A DNA stretch of 64,000 nucleotides, taken from Anarhynchus alexandrinus (Eukaryota; Chordata; Aves; Charadriiformes; Charadriidae). A program made the translations under genes and the position numbers. Within the stretch, counting starts at the first letter, position 1. Every line of letters starts with the position of its first letter. The DNA is taken from positions 388,749-452,748 of the forward strand of contig VUYV01000119.1 in the NCBI GenBank assembly GCA_008711295.1. Direction: 5' to 3'. A model generated the notes under the pieces. The model had not been told where the DNA came from, ran no database searches, and worked only from the letters and a program-made list of their open reading frames with translations. Positions 55,301-62,136 of this stretch are shown one piece after another.

Positions 55301-57831
55301 CTTTAATCACCAAGTGGAAACAGTAGGTAGTGAAAGGGAATGAAATTCACATCCACCACCTGATGGGAGAATCTAAAGAATGTCCTGAGGATCCATAAAA
55401 CTGTTAACCAATTAACAAAGTATAACAAAATTGTCAAAATGAGACTTGGGAGACTAGACTTGATTCTTTAATGATCCTGCTAAAAAGACTAGATAAATAA
55501 ATTGGTTTTGGAAAATGAGGAGCTGTCTAAAAGTACATTGATTCCTTGAAGCCATCACTGTCTAGTTTGTCCATGTTTTGAGGCAAATAGTCAAAGAAAA
55601 TTGTGGCATCGGCACAAAAGAATTGTTGTTTCCTATAAACAAAGTCTTGTCACTGCTGACCTTGTATGCACTGCATTTGGTCTTTTCTGTAATACTTCAA
55701 GTGAAGAACCTGAGTGTAAAACATTGGTGCATGGCTGAGAGGAAGGGCAGCCGTAGCCTCTCAGTGCCGATTGATGTGAGTTGGAGCAGCTCCTTTACTG
55801 CAGGGTACTGCCTGCCTGGAAATATCAATATCTCCGGTTGTTTGTGCTCCAGTTTCGCCCACCCTTTCTCTAATCCTGTGATCCAATCAAAAACACATTA
55901 GAAAAAGTTAACGTGATTTTTGAACTTCTTGTTGGTGCAGGCAGTACAGGGTCGATCGGTCACCCAGCAAGACCGGGATTTACGTGTTGACTTGGGATTT
56001 CGAGGAATGCCAATGACGGAAGAGCAGCGAAGACAGTTTAGTCCAGGTCCACGCACAACTATGTTTCGTATTCCAGAGTTTAAATGGTCTCCCATGCACC
56101 AGCGGCTCCTGACAGACTTGCTTTTTGCACTAGAAACAGATGTACATGTTTGGAGAAGGTAGGTGGTTCTTTCTTCTTTAACTCCCGTTTTGTGTTTCCA
56201 TCAACAAGGAAAAATTAGATGTGTTGTAGAGGGGATGTTACTGGGATGGTGGGAAGGGAAAAGAGTTGGTGTTAGTTGAAGTGCCCTTCAGTATCTCCTA
56301 TCTTCTCTTTTCACCCCTCCCCAGCCTGTAACAGCTCTATTTCACAGGTAACAATTTCTGTTTTCTTGAGAGATTGTGTAACTCATACAAACCTAACTAA
56401 ACTGAGCTGCTCTTCCAGCTTATGTTTAGCATTAGAATCTGCTGCTTCTGTTTCAGACATGAGGAAGACTTGTGTGTCTAGTAATGGCCATTTTTTTCAG
56501 TTGATCAATTAAAAGAGAGCTTCTTTACTTCCAAACCTTGTAAATAAAAACTATAGCATTTTCTAGTTGTTTTTTGGGGTTTTTTTTTGTACACTGTAAC
56601 AGAGATACTCAAGAACTTACTGTTATCAGAGCCCTTAGGTATCATAGATACTATTTAATCTAATTCCCAGGACAGAATAGACCAACCTGGTCTAGTGGGA
56701 GGTGTCCCTGCCTGTGGCAGGGGGGTTGGAACTAGGTGATCTTTAAGGTCCCTTCCAACCTAAACCGTTCTATGATTTTATGGTAGTTCATTTTCAGAAA
56801 ACTTGAACATAGGTATATCCAAGGACCAATTTATATTGCATTTAATTCCCAGTTTGGTGAACTGTTCTGTGATAGTCACTAGGAAATAGGCAAGTTTGAT
56901 AACTATTTTTTTGTCAGATGTGTGGGAGGGGGTTTGTACTTGGGGTTTAAGTAATGCTTGGAGATTAAAGTTCAGTTTGTATAAGTTTAATTAAAGCCTT
57001 TAATTTTTGTTTGTTGGCTGGCAACAATGTTGTTTTGGGAGAAGAACATTCTTATAGACTGAGTATTCCTCAAAAAAACACACACAGTGTTTTATATTTT
57101 TGGGGAGTGACTGTTTTGTGCGACAATTTCTCACCAATTAGGAGCTGCTGAGATTTCAGCTAATGTTATTATCATCTGTGGCTTGCCAAGCTATTGCTAA
57201 TGCTAATTTTAGTATTAGTTAATAAATTTAATATTAGATCAAGTATTACCAAGTTTCTCCTTTAAAACATTAGCAGGTGTTATCTTTAGGTGTTACCAAA
57301 GGTACTTCAAATGGCGCTGGTGCAGTGTGGTGAACTCTTAATATTAAGTAATATCTTTCACGCTGAAGAAACAACCCCACTGCTTTCAGCAGAACTGCCT
57401 GTGAAGTGAAGTACTGGTTGATGGGCATAAAAGGTTACGAGCCGTTGTTCTCAACCGAGTATCTGAAACTAATCCTGGTGTGAAAATAGATAGTAATCAA
57501 TTTGTTCATTAAACTAGTCCTGTTTGTATTTTTAGACAATTTACATGCAAAGGTTTGTAGATGATATTTTGCCTTTATGTGAAAGAAACATTCATGGTCT
57601 GGTTGCAATGAATAAATTTATCTGATCTTTTATTTTAACTGTTTGGTTTTAATCCATCCTTTCTTCTCTTCTTGCAGTCACTCCACAAAGTCTGTGATGG
57701 ACTTTGTCAATAGCAATGAAAATATTATTTTTGTACACAACACAATACACCTCATTTCCCAGATGGTAGACAATATTATTATTGCTTGTGGAGGAATTTT
57801 ACCATTGCTGTCAGCAGCCACATCGCCAACT
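4202..57831 (+). CDS. NBEA: Neurobeachin (NBEA), partial gene: 17 internal coding exons
   Basis: Neurobeachin is a large BEACH-family scaffold of neurons and endocrine cells. It acts at Golgi-near and endosomal membranes in vesicle traffic and synaptic receptor delivery, and it anchors protein kinase A. Seventeen exons were placed by matching translated blocks to the remembered vertebrate protein and then fixing each border at AG/GT. All seventeen junctions keep phase and the joined frame of 1048 codons is open. Identity to mammalian NBEA is near complete outside the linker in the large exon. Diagnostic blocks include [35 protein letters not shown] and [20 protein letters not shown]. The paralogue LRBA shares the architecture but should differ at many of these positions. 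The first exons and the PH-BEACH-WD40 exons lie outside the window, so no start or stop codon is present. Confidence 0.97.
5068..6072 (+). mobile_element. CR1 LINE, 5'-truncated, long intact reverse-transcriptase C-terminal frame
   Basis: From about 5068 to the stop at 5948-5950 the frame is open for over 290 codons of CR1 ORF2. It covers the middle and C-terminal part of the reverse transcriptase, starting at [18 protein letters not shown]. The catalytic block FADD is at 5147-5158, followed by the downstream blocks [19 protein letters not shown] and [18 protein letters not shown]. After the stop comes a short 3' UTR with a T-rich stretch (about 5959-5989), then the CR1 3' end (GATGATCTTAAAGGTC) and the 8-bp tail ATTCTATG repeats to 6072. 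The endonuclease and RT N-terminus are missing, so this copy cannot move itself. The lack of stops or frameshifts suggests a fairly young insertion. Confidence 0.95.
6677..6725 (-). mobile_element. Possible ERV LTR end fragment
   Basis: The sequence starts TGTCATGGTTTA and continues with a segment containing CTGGCCACTAA. This resembles the inverted 3' terminus of the avian LTR type seen complete at 38967-40077, which starts TGTCGTAGTTTAACC. Similarity fades after about 50 bp and no opposite end is seen. It may be a degraded LTR or a chance match. Confidence 0.35.
7597..8280 (-). mobile_element. CR1 LINE fragment, antisense
   Basis: Read on the minus strand this is the 3' part of a CR1. An RT C-terminal stretch ([18 protein letters not shown], then [18 protein letters not shown]) is followed by the thumb-like region and the 3' UTR. 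The 3' terminus lies at about 7597, where the plus strand reads TCACAGAATGGTCAGGGTTGG. The frame is broken by a stop near 7970. It belongs to the same subfamily as the copy at 11383-11790. Confidence 0.93.
10359..10970 (-). mobile_element. CR1 LINE fragment, antisense, diverged
   Basis: A minus-strand CR1 3' part. Plus-strand landmarks are AATCACAGAATCACAGAATGG at the 3' terminus, GGAAGGGACCTCTGGAGG next, and TGACCTCCCTTGACCTGCTGG near the upstream end. It has many substitutions and small deletions, so it is older than the neighbouring copies. Confidence 0.88.
11383..11790 (-). mobile_element. CR1 LINE fragment, antisense
   Basis: A minus-strand CR1 terminal 0.4 kb, nearly the same as the 3' part of the copy at 7597-8280. 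They share the block TGGAAGGGACCTCTGGAGAT and the CATGTTAAGATGGA segment. Its upstream end is cut just after CATAAGAGACATGCTCCAA. Confidence 0.92.
12908..13105 (+). CDS. NBEA: NBEA exon B
   Basis: This is a 198-nt exon in phase 0 on both sides, encoding 66 residues from [20 protein letters not shown] to HSPHALMLQ (about human 414-479). It links the lectin-like domain to the helical repeat region. The acceptor follows a strong T-tract (TTTTTTTTTCAG) and the donor is GTTTGT. A G-to-A-class change gives ENPSIF where I recall ENASIF in mammals. Confidence 0.97.
13106..13521. other. NBEA intron B-C
   Basis: A 416-bp intron, AT-rich, ending TTTATTGATTTAG. No repeat or other feature is recognised. 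Confidence 0.85.
13522..13655 (+). CDS. NBEA: NBEA exon C
   Basis: This is a 134-nt exon entering in phase 0 and leaving with two bases (TG). It encodes [19 protein letters not shown] through DSQVETTV (about human 480-523), part of the armadillo-like helical region. The split codon TG|T gives Cys with exon D, matching VETTVCATLLAF of the family. The donor is GTAAGC. The bird reads QLHDSQ where I recall QLNDSQ. Confidence 0.97.
17099..17561 (-). mobile_element. CR1 LINE fragment, antisense
   Basis: A minus-strand CR1 3' part. A 125-codon frame (about 17183-17560) encodes the RT C-terminal segment: [20 protein letters not shown], then [20 protein letters not shown], then a terminus ending MLRDMV. 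The 3' UTR is short and its tail reads ATAGAATCATAGAATCATC on the plus strand. The frame is still open, so the copy is relatively young. It is the same broad subfamily as the copies at 5068 and 26208. Confidence 0.94.
19696..19761. repeat. Compound trinucleotide microsatellite (AAT/AAC/ATT)
   Basis: A run of AAT units changes to AAC units, then to imperfect ATT units. This lets the two halves partly pair as a hairpin. It lies mid-intron and no function is implied. Confidence 0.9.
25459..25567 (+). CDS. NBEA: NBEA exon D
   Basis: This is a 109-nt exon. Its first base completes the Cys codon begun in exon C, then it encodes 36 residues from [14 protein letters not shown] to [10 protein letters not shown] (about human 525-560). 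It leaves in phase 0. The acceptor is TTACATGCAG and the donor GTATGT. The frame stays open for 30 codons into the following intron (see findings). Confidence 0.97.
26208..26796 (-). mobile_element. CR1 LINE fragment, antisense
   Basis: A minus-strand CR1 3' part. A 126-codon frame (about 26289-26669) reads [20 protein letters not shown] through [20 protein letters not shown] to VLRDMV. Upstream RT sequence to about 26796 carries a break near 26690. The 3' tail reads GGAATCATAGAATCG on the plus strand. Confidence 0.93.
28253..28294. repeat. CA/A-rich low-complexity tract
   Basis: A short CA run followed by two runs of eleven A, separated by a short CCTAAC-type spacer. Simple sequence only. 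Confidence 0.8.
28554..28706 (+). CDS. NBEA: NBEA exon E
   Basis: This is a 153-nt exon in phase 0 on both sides, encoding 51 residues from [20 protein letters not shown] to [11 protein letters not shown] (about human 561-611). It is part of the helical-repeat region often annotated as DUF4704. The acceptor is TTTTTCCCTAG and the donor GTAATT. It is identical to the mammalian block as I recall it. Confidence 0.97.
28707..29485. other. NBEA intron E-F
   Basis: A 779-bp intron. It contains one short CR1 scrap (29292-29360) and otherwise AT-rich sequence. Confidence 0.8.
29292..29360 (-). mobile_element. CR1 3'-end scrap, antisense
   Basis: The plus strand reads ATCATAGAAAATTTAGATTGG, then AAGGGACATGTGGAGGTCATT and CCAGTCCAGTCCC-like residue. 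This matches the inverted terminal 70 bp of old CR1 elements. It is heavily diverged. Confidence 0.6.
29486..29654 (+). CDS. NBEA: NBEA exon F
   Basis: This is a 169-nt exon entering in phase 0 and leaving with one base (G of an Asp codon). It encodes 56 residues from [20 protein letters not shown] to SSGITPKGL (about human 612-667). The acceptor is TTCTTCAG and the donor GTAAGT, the consensus. The bird has YNTIRR and YWVVNP where I recall YTTIRR and YWVINP. Confidence 0.97.
31174..31863 (-). mobile_element. Probable solo LTR of an endogenous retrovirus, antisense
   Basis: On the minus strand this 690-bp segment begins TGTGGTGGTCATAATGGG and ends CATCTGCGACA, so it has TG...CA termini. It contains a TATA box (TATAAA, plus positions 31508-31513) and, about 280 bp later, a polyadenylation signal (AATAAA at 31224-31229) near the 3' end. 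That order fits U3-R-U5. Its composition differs from the flanks. I see no target-site duplication next to these ends, so the boundaries are tentative. No retroviral gene is present. Confidence 0.5.
32415..32755 (-). mobile_element. CR1 LINE 3' fragment, antisense
   Basis: The plus strand starts with ATAGAATC repeats, then GGTTTAGGTTGGAAAGGACC, the GCCATAGGCAGGGACACCTC block and the LTR-less CR1 C-terminal coding remnant. The fragment is 5'-truncated at about 32755, just before a TTTG-rich stretch. It is the same subfamily as the copies at 34070 and 39286. Confidence 0.93.
32795..32830. repeat. (TTTG)n simple repeat
   Basis: T-rich sequence with about four perfect TTTG units, next to the truncated CR1 end. 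Confidence 0.85.
34070..34330 (+). mobile_element. CR1 LINE 3' fragment, sense
   Basis: The last 260 bp of a CR1. The coding remnant matches [23 protein letters not shown] sequence and continues to GCACTGGAACGGGTTGCCCA. The 3' UTR follows (GTGGGAGGTGTCCCTGCC), then the terminus CCAACCTAAACCATTC with ATTCTATG repeats. It lies in inverted orientation to the copies at 32415 and 39286. Confidence 0.94.
35657..35676. repeat. (TTTTA)n simple repeat
   Basis: Four TTTTA-type units in an AT-rich intron. Confidence 0.85.
38967..40077 (-). mobile_element. Solo LTR of an avian endogenous retrovirus, antisense, interrupted by a CR1
   Basis: On the minus strand it starts TGTGCTGGGTTTGGCTGAGA (end at 40077), a diverged form of the common avian LTR start TGTCCTGGTTTCAGCTGGGA. 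It ends GGGGTTAAACTACGACA at 38967. A TATA box (plus 39271-39280) and a CRE-like TGACGCCA (39811-39818) mark the promoter. A CR1 at about 39286-39810 sits between them. Without the CR1 the LTR is about 585 bp. CAGCACA occurs at both borders and may be a blurred target-site duplication. No internal retroviral sequence is present. The family, probably ERVL-like, cannot be settled by eye. Confidence 0.85.
39286..39810 (-). mobile_element. CR1 LINE fragment nested in the LTR, antisense
   Basis: The plus strand starts CATAGAATCATATAATGG and runs through the CR1 3' UTR and RT C-terminal remnant (minus frame [20 protein letters not shown], then [20 protein letters not shown]). It ends near GTGGGGTCTCACGAGAG. 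LTR sequence resumes directly at 39811, which fixes the insertion point. Confidence 0.93.
41042..41056. repeat. Short (TA)n
   Basis: About five TA units in an AT-rich stretch 215 bp before exon G. Confidence 0.6.
41271..41350 (+). CDS. NBEA: NBEA exon G
   Basis: This is an 80-nt exon. Its first two bases complete the Asp codon begun in exon F. It then encodes 26 residues from [15 protein letters not shown] to LKQLILK (about human 669-694) and leaves in phase 0. The acceptor is TTGCTTCTTCCAG and the donor GTAAAA. Confidence 0.97.
41351..41981. other. NBEA intron G-H
   Basis: A 631-bp intron ending in a long T-run before the acceptor TTTTTTTTTAG. Nothing else is seen. Confidence 0.85.
41982..42044 (+). 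CDS. NBEA: NBEA exon H
   Basis: The smallest exon here: 63 nt, phase 0 on both sides, 21 residues [10 protein letters not shown]...LLTMHE (about human 695-715). The donor GTACAT departs from consensus at +4 and +5. The following 108-bp intron is open in frame. Confidence 0.96.
42153..42250 (+). CDS. NBEA: NBEA exon I
   Basis: This is a 98-nt exon entering in phase 0 and leaving with two bases (CG of Arg). It encodes 32 residues from [20 protein letters not shown] to DQRNGI (about human 716-747). The acceptor GTCGTACAG has a poor pyrimidine tract. The donor is GTAAGA. Confidence 0.97.
42251..44215. other. NBEA intron I-J
   Basis: A 2.0-kb intron. A 99-codon open frame (42571-42870) has no recognisable domain. 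Around 43255-43330 there is weak resemblance to an old CR1 tail (CAGAGGTCATTTGATAATGG), too faint to call. Nothing else is seen. Confidence 0.75.
44216..44308 (+). CDS. NBEA: NBEA exon J
   Basis: This is a 93-nt exon. One base completes Arg, then 30 residues [20 protein letters not shown] to HLGH (about human 749-778), and two bases (AA) of a Lys codon finished by exon K. The acceptor is TTCTTCTTTTAG and the donor GTAAGT. Confidence 0.97.
44309..47468. other. NBEA intron J-K
   Basis: A 3.2-kb intron. It holds a short LTR 3'-end fragment (44982-45038) next to a CpG-richer patch to about 45260. The rest is AT-rich with nothing recognised. Confidence 0.75.
44982..45038 (+). mobile_element. ERV LTR 3'-end fragment, sense
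   Basis: The segment contains CGTGGTGCTTAACTGTATGC and ends GGGTCAACCCACAACA. This matches the last 50-60 bp of avian LTRs of the type at 38967-40077, which ends with GTGCTTAG...GGTTAAAC.ACGACA. The rest of the LTR is missing on the left. Too short to assign a family. Confidence 0.5.
47469..47577 (+). CDS. NBEA: NBEA exon K
   Basis: This is a 109-nt exon. Its first base completes the Lys of HLGHK, then it encodes 36 residues [20 protein letters not shown] through TYNTLYE (about human 780-815). The acceptor is TTTTCTCTTCCAG and the donor GTAAAA. It leaves in phase 0. Confidence 0.97.
47578..49583. other. NBEA intron K-L
   Basis: A 2.0-kb AT-rich intron with no recognised repeat or gene. Confidence 0.8.
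49584..49665 (+). CDS. NBEA: NBEA exon L
   Basis: This is an 82-nt exon entering in phase 0, with 27 residues [20 protein letters not shown]...KIQNP (about human 816-842), leaving one base (A of Met). The donor is GTAAGG. The 216-bp intron after it is a multiple of three but has an in-frame TAG, so retention would truncate the protein. Confidence 0.97.
49882..50005 (+). CDS. NBEA: NBEA exon M
   Basis: This is a 124-nt exon. Two bases complete Met, then 40 residues [20 protein letters not shown] to SNSRENR (about human 844-883), then two bases (AG) of Arg. The acceptor is TTCTTTCAAAG and the donor GTATGT. It belongs to the helical-repeat region. Confidence 0.97.
50006..50348. other. NBEA intron M-N
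   Basis: A 343-bp AT-rich intron ending TTTCACTTTAG. Nothing else is seen. Confidence 0.85.
50349..50541 (+). CDS. NBEA: NBEA exon N
   Basis: This is a 193-nt exon. One base completes Arg, then 64 residues [20 protein letters not shown] through [14 protein letters not shown] (about human 885-948). The motif WQDWMFSLG and the Trp-rich [13 protein letters not shown] are shared by NBEA and LRBA and close the helical region. The donor is GTAAGA. It leaves in phase 0. Confidence 0.97.
50812..51831 (+). CDS. NBEA: NBEA exon O: large linker exon with the PKA-RII (AKAP) helix
   Basis: This is a 1020-nt exon of 340 codons, phase 0 on both sides, from [20 protein letters not shown] to [12 protein letters not shown] (about human 949-1288). 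It opens with a charged helix ([18 protein letters not shown]), then an acidic Ser/Thr-rich disordered linker. Residues 144-163 of the exon (51241-51300) read [20 protein letters not shown], an amphipathic helix with small/aliphatic residues at the spacing of AKAP RII-binding helices. This matches the region reported to bind PKA RII in neurobeachin, by my memory. The linker is where the bird differs most from mammals (for example [10 protein letters not shown]). Confidence 0.97.
51832..55940. other. NBEA intron O-P
   Basis: A 4.1-kb intron, AT-rich and free of recognisable CR1 or LTR sequence. This makes it the longest repeat-poor stretch among the downstream introns. Short open frames at 52245-52559 (minus) and 55578-55901 (plus) show no domain. 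Confidence 0.75.
55941..56158 (+). CDS. NBEA: NBEA exon P
   Basis: This is a 218-nt exon entering in phase 0, with 72 residues [20 protein letters not shown] through [13 protein letters not shown] (about human 1289-1360), leaving two bases (AG of Ser). It starts the conserved central region ([20 protein letters not shown]). The acceptor is TTCTTGTTGGTGCAG and the donor GTAGGT. Read-through meets a stop two codons past the last full codon. Confidence 0.97.
56159..57677. other. NBEA intron P-Q
   Basis: A 1.5-kb intron with one sense CR1 tail (56682-56783). The remainder is AT-rich. Confidence 0.8.
56682..56783 (+). mobile_element. CR1 3'-end fragment, sense
   Basis: The last 100 bp of a CR1: CCAACCTGGTCTAGTGGGAG, GTGTCCCTGCCTGTGGCAGG, then CTTTAAGGTCCCTTCCAACC and the tail GTTCTATGATTTTATGG. 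Same subfamily as 34070-34330. Confidence 0.9.
57678..57831 (+). CDS. NBEA: NBEA exon Q
   Basis: This is a 154-nt exon. One base completes Ser of VWRS, then 51 residues [20 protein letters not shown] through LLSAATSPT (about human 1362-1412), ending in phase 0. The acceptor is CTTCTTGCAG and the donor GTAAGT. The next exon should start GSKTELENIEV and is not found in the remaining 6.2 kb. Confidence 0.96.
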
Positions 57832-59324
57832 GTAAGTACAATATTTCCACCTAGTGGACATACTAGAAATTGTTTTTACTAGTACAAACCACTATTTGCA
57901 CCTGACTTTTCTGCTTTAGGGACTCCTGTCCCTTCTTTGCTAATTCCTTAAAAAAATTTAAATTTATAATCGCAACTGTTAAGCTTTGATATACAGAGTG
58001 TTTATAATATCTTGCATTTGAAATGCTAATTTTATTAGAGAAGTAGTACTAAGTAAGAATAATACTTCATAGATATTTAATATTTCATTTGAAAGAGAAG
58101 GCCATTAGGATCATGGTTACAAATCATGATGTAACAAAATTACATGCTTTATGATGGCTAGTCATTGATATTCATAAATCTGTTTTGCATGGCCACCATT
58201 TGTTTGCATGCCAAATGATACCAGAAGTCATCCCCTCACTAGTCTTGTTTATTTCTTCCTTCAGTCGGTCCTGACCTTTGTTTCCTTTTTTTTAATTTAT
58301 TTTTTTAAATCTTGTATTTAAATAGCCTGATATTTTTATCCACTTTGATGTTCTTAGTAAGTTGTAATTTCTTAGCTCATCACAGTTCAGGCAGGCAGAG
58401 TAGCCTAATAGAATCCTTCATGAAAAAGGGAATATTTTGTAAATGCTGCGTTATTGTCAATAGTAATTGTAGTATTTGAATGTGACGCCTTGTCTCTGCA
58501 TATAATATCTGTACCTATTTCTTTCATACTGAATGTTTTATCTTGAACATCCCGTAAGCATCTGCAACAAGTATTGATCTTTGAAAGGGGAGAAAAATGA
58601 GGCCAAGAAGGGACAAAGAGGCTCCTTGAAGTAATGTGTCTAGTAGGCACTAGAAGCTAAAAATGTAGTTTGGCTGTAAAAGCTCAATTTCTTGTTCTAG
58701 CCATTTAGCCATTGAGGTTACTTTATTTTGCCTCTACTATTACTTCTAGTTAGCTAGCAAAAAAAACCCACTGTTTTGCACAATTTTATTTGAAAGGTAT
58801 GAACGTATAGACTAGCAATTTGCTAAACGTTAATACGACTTTCAGCCAGGCAATTAATGGTTAAATGCTGTGTCTTTACTATTTTCACTGCGTTAACTGG
58901 GGAAATATTTGCTATCGGCAAAAGTGCGAGACTCACAGGAAAGACTTCAGTTGTCTGTAGTCACAAGAATGACATCGAGATTGCTGAATAAAAGATTTTG
59001 CAAGTGCTTCATTGTAAATATTGAGAAGTTTGAGAGAGTGCACACCAAGCCATCTTGAGATGCAGGCTGTACTATCACTCTGTAGATAAAAGGACATTGG
59101 GAGGTATTTTTTAAAACAAACCTTTTAGACGTCATTTGAAAATGAAGATGTTTTCTTTGCCATCTTTTATATAAAAATATAAACCAGGCACAGTATTACT
59201 TAGGTTGCAATTTCACGGAATGATCATGGTGTTTCTTAGCTCTTATCTGGGTTTATGACACTGCAGATCCATTCTATAGAATAATAATTTTGCAGTTCAT
59301 CTTTTCCCTCTATTCTGGATAATA

Positions 59325-59346
59325 AATATATATGTGTGTGTATAGG
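59325..59346. repeat. Short (TA)/(TG) dinucleotide repeat
   Basis: About four TA units followed by four TG units in AT-rich intron. Confidence 0.7.
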
Positions 59347-60310
59347 TAGATAGCTGATACAGCTATAAAAATTACACATCAATTTGTTAAAATATAGTGT
59401 GTTGATACAATAGCAGTGATTTTCATGCATTGATACAAAAGACTGCATTTTCAAATTTGTGTATTATGCATGCATTTATCCACTACATGGGAACTGTGCA
59501 TATTACTTAAATGCTCAATTTTGCCATCTGTTTAGGATAATAAAATAAAAATAAATTGTGAAATAAACTAATTCACTAAAAGATCAGTAGCTGGCTTCAA
59601 ACTGAATTAATCCTACTCTATGAAATTTTTAAAAAAATTATTACTTTTGTCCCAGATGTACAGGGAGGGTAGGGAGAAGTAATTGATAAAATCACAAATT
59701 AACTTCACCTGGAAATAACCGTTACTGTCTAGATGATGGTTTCATAATCACTTCCACCCAGCAGAGAGCTTCTTCCCTCCCATTCAACTGCATTCCTGTT
59801 CTGTCATTGTCTGTCCATAAACATTAGTGGGATTTATTCATCATTGTGACAGATACGAAGACCCCAGCACACCCTTCCTCCTTCTTGGAGAAGGTGCTAT
59901 CCCTCAATATTGTTCTGAATCACAGTTATGAAGGGACCAGATGCCCTGTTGGGCATCAGACCACTTCTGAATATCCATCATATGATGAATGAAAAGAAGT
60001 TTCATACTGATTTTCAGACTTGTAATACTTTTACGTCCTTGAACTGTTGTGGAGAAAGTGGATGGACTTCTGGTTAGGAATATGTTTCTTCTTAGTCTTG
60101 AAAGGGCAAAGTTACAAAAGACTCTGTCTCGTTCTCCTTCCAAGAGCTGTAATTGGAAGAGAGAAGAGGTCTCAAGGTCTGAAACTGGAAGATTTATATG
60201 ATGCCTCTGCTGCATAAAAACACTTATGGCAGGTCTCCTAGCGACACTTTCTGCCATAGTAACTCTGAAGGGAGGAGAGAGTCAATATGCTTTCTCCCTC
60301 ACCGATTCAA

Positions 60311-60520
60311 AGAATCACAGAATGGTTGAGGCTGGAAAGGCACCTCTGGAGGTCATCTGGTCCAACTGGTTCAAGCAGTTGCCCAGGACTGCATTCAGAT
60401 GGCTTTTGAGTGTCTCTGAGGATGGAGACTGCACCACTTCCCTGGGCAACTTGTGCCAGTGCTTAGGCACCCTCACAGAGAAAAAGTGTTTCTTGATTTT
60501 CAGATGGAAGCTGCTGTGTT
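60311..60520 (-). mobile_element. CR1 LINE 3' fragment, antisense, diverged
   Basis: The plus strand reads AGAATCACAGAATGGTTGAG, then CACCTCTGGAGGTCATCTGG, later CCTGGGCAACTTGTGCCAGT and GTGTTTCTTGATTTTCAGAT. It is a deleted, substituted copy of the CR1 3' region, related to 10359-10970. Confidence 0.87.
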
Positions 60521-60589
60521 GTAGTTAATTACATTAATGAATATTTTTTTCCACAAGACATACAGTCCAAATTTTGTGTTGCATCTCAT

Positions 60590-60644
60590 GAATCCCTTCC
60601 AACCTCAAACATTCTATGATTCGGTGTGATTTTGTGATTCTGTA
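60590..60644 (+). mobile_element. CR1 3'-tail scrap, sense
   Basis: AATCCCTTCCAACCTCAAAC followed by ATTCTATGATTC and decayed tail repeats. Only the last 50 bp of a sense CR1 remains, 70 bp from an antisense copy. Confidence 0.75.
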
Positions 60645-60727
60645 GTTTAAACTGGGCATGGTATTAGAAGTCCATTCAAGCAGTACTGCACTACTCTTAA
60701 CGAAAGCAAGCCTTCCACGTGTTCCAT

Positions 60728-61300
60728 AAGCTACCCTACTGGGTCAGCCTAAGGGCCCGGCTAGTTTGGCATTCTGCCTCCAATGGTGACTGTTTGCAGC
60801 TTACATCAAAATACAGAAGTCAGAGCAAACGTATTGATTGCTCTAATGATACTTCATTTCAGCATTTAGGATTTTAACAGCTAGAGAGGGTGTCTGGGCT
60901 GTCATGTTTAATAACTACTGAGGAATTTATCCTTCTAGGCTTTATCTAATCTTTTTTGAAGCTACTTATGCTTTTAGCCGCCATAAAATCCTGTGGCATT
61001 GAGTCTGACAAAGTAATTATATAACCATTGAAGCACTTCTTGTCTTTGTTTTTTTTTAAGCCTGCCTAAATGTATAAAGTATGTGCCTTACTGTTTATGC
61101 TATGAAGGAGTGGTTAATCATGTCTTTATTCATCTCCATATCATTTATGACTTTGTGGGCTTGAGTCGTATCTCCTGGTGTGCCTGTTGGAATCCACAGA
61201 GTCTTCATCTTGTTTAGTCTGTCTTTGGACACCTCTGATCTTCCATATCTCTGTTCTGTGGAGCTTTTCTGGGGTCTCAAAACCCTCACATTTTGTAGAT
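60728..61300 (-). mobile_element. Old amniote CR1 remnant, antisense
   Basis: The plus strand has CTACTGGGTCAGCCTAAGGG and GGCATTCTGCCTCCAATGGT, a 3' UTR block I recall from old reptile and bird CR1s. TTATCTAATCTTTTTTGAAG, ATCCTGTGGCATTGAGTCTG and AAGCACTTCTTGTCTTTG follow, which match the inverted coding part (EVYKLFLF-type region in eroded form). It has no open frame. The right boundary is uncertain. It is much older than the other copies. Confidence 0.65.
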
Positions 61301-62136
61301 CCTGTAGAATATGTATATTCAGTTTATCAACAAGTATGAGCTCATTTTACTTCATTTCTTCCTTTTTCACTTTCATGAATGAAGACTCTCAGATAGTCCC
61401 ACTGAAGGCATTTTGGGCCCATATTGAAATTTTGAAGTAGTAGTTCTTTTTTATTTCCTCCTAATGTATTGTATTTGTGGCATAGGACACATACTTACAT
61501 CTACTTCCAAAAATTAGTTTACTTTTTGGTCTGGAATAATGAAAAATTAAAGCAAAAAGGCTATAGAACAGACCGTAAAGGTCATTCCATCCTTTTACTT
61601 CGGGATGATAAAACACGATGGAATTCAGGAAGAGATTAGGGTAAATTTAGGTATCCACTTTGAAGTACTCACACTTGGACTAGGTTTCCATCCAGTGGAG
61701 ATCTACTCAGTAGAAGCAAAGGATTCAGCTGTCTGTGATGTAGTGGCTGGTCAGCCAGATCCCTGTAGGGTCCCTCGACTGCAATGACTGTTAACCTGGA
61801 GCTGAGTCCAGTCTCTTTTTACGAGGTAGCTTTCTTGTTTTCTAATGGAGAAGGTGACAGACAGAAACACAGAGTTCCTTTATCGATCTTGCAGTCCTGT
61901 CTATCCACAGTTCCTGGACTTCAGTGTGTCAGTTTGAGCTCAAGCAAGGCCTTGTCCTGGGCTGCTCGTTCTTAAACAGTCCTAAATGTCTGTTACAAAA
62001 CATTTCTTCCCAACAAGTCTGCTGTAAGAGTTAGTTATTATTACATGTGTCCCATTGCCTCTCATTTTTTTTAAAGGCGTTTCAACTATTTCTCATTAGT
62101 AGAATAGATGCTGAATATTGGATGCTTGAATTAATT

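Noticed and set aside
4202..57831. LRBA instead of NBEA
   Set aside because: The exons match remembered NBEA almost residue for residue, including the linker exon, where LRBA differs greatly.
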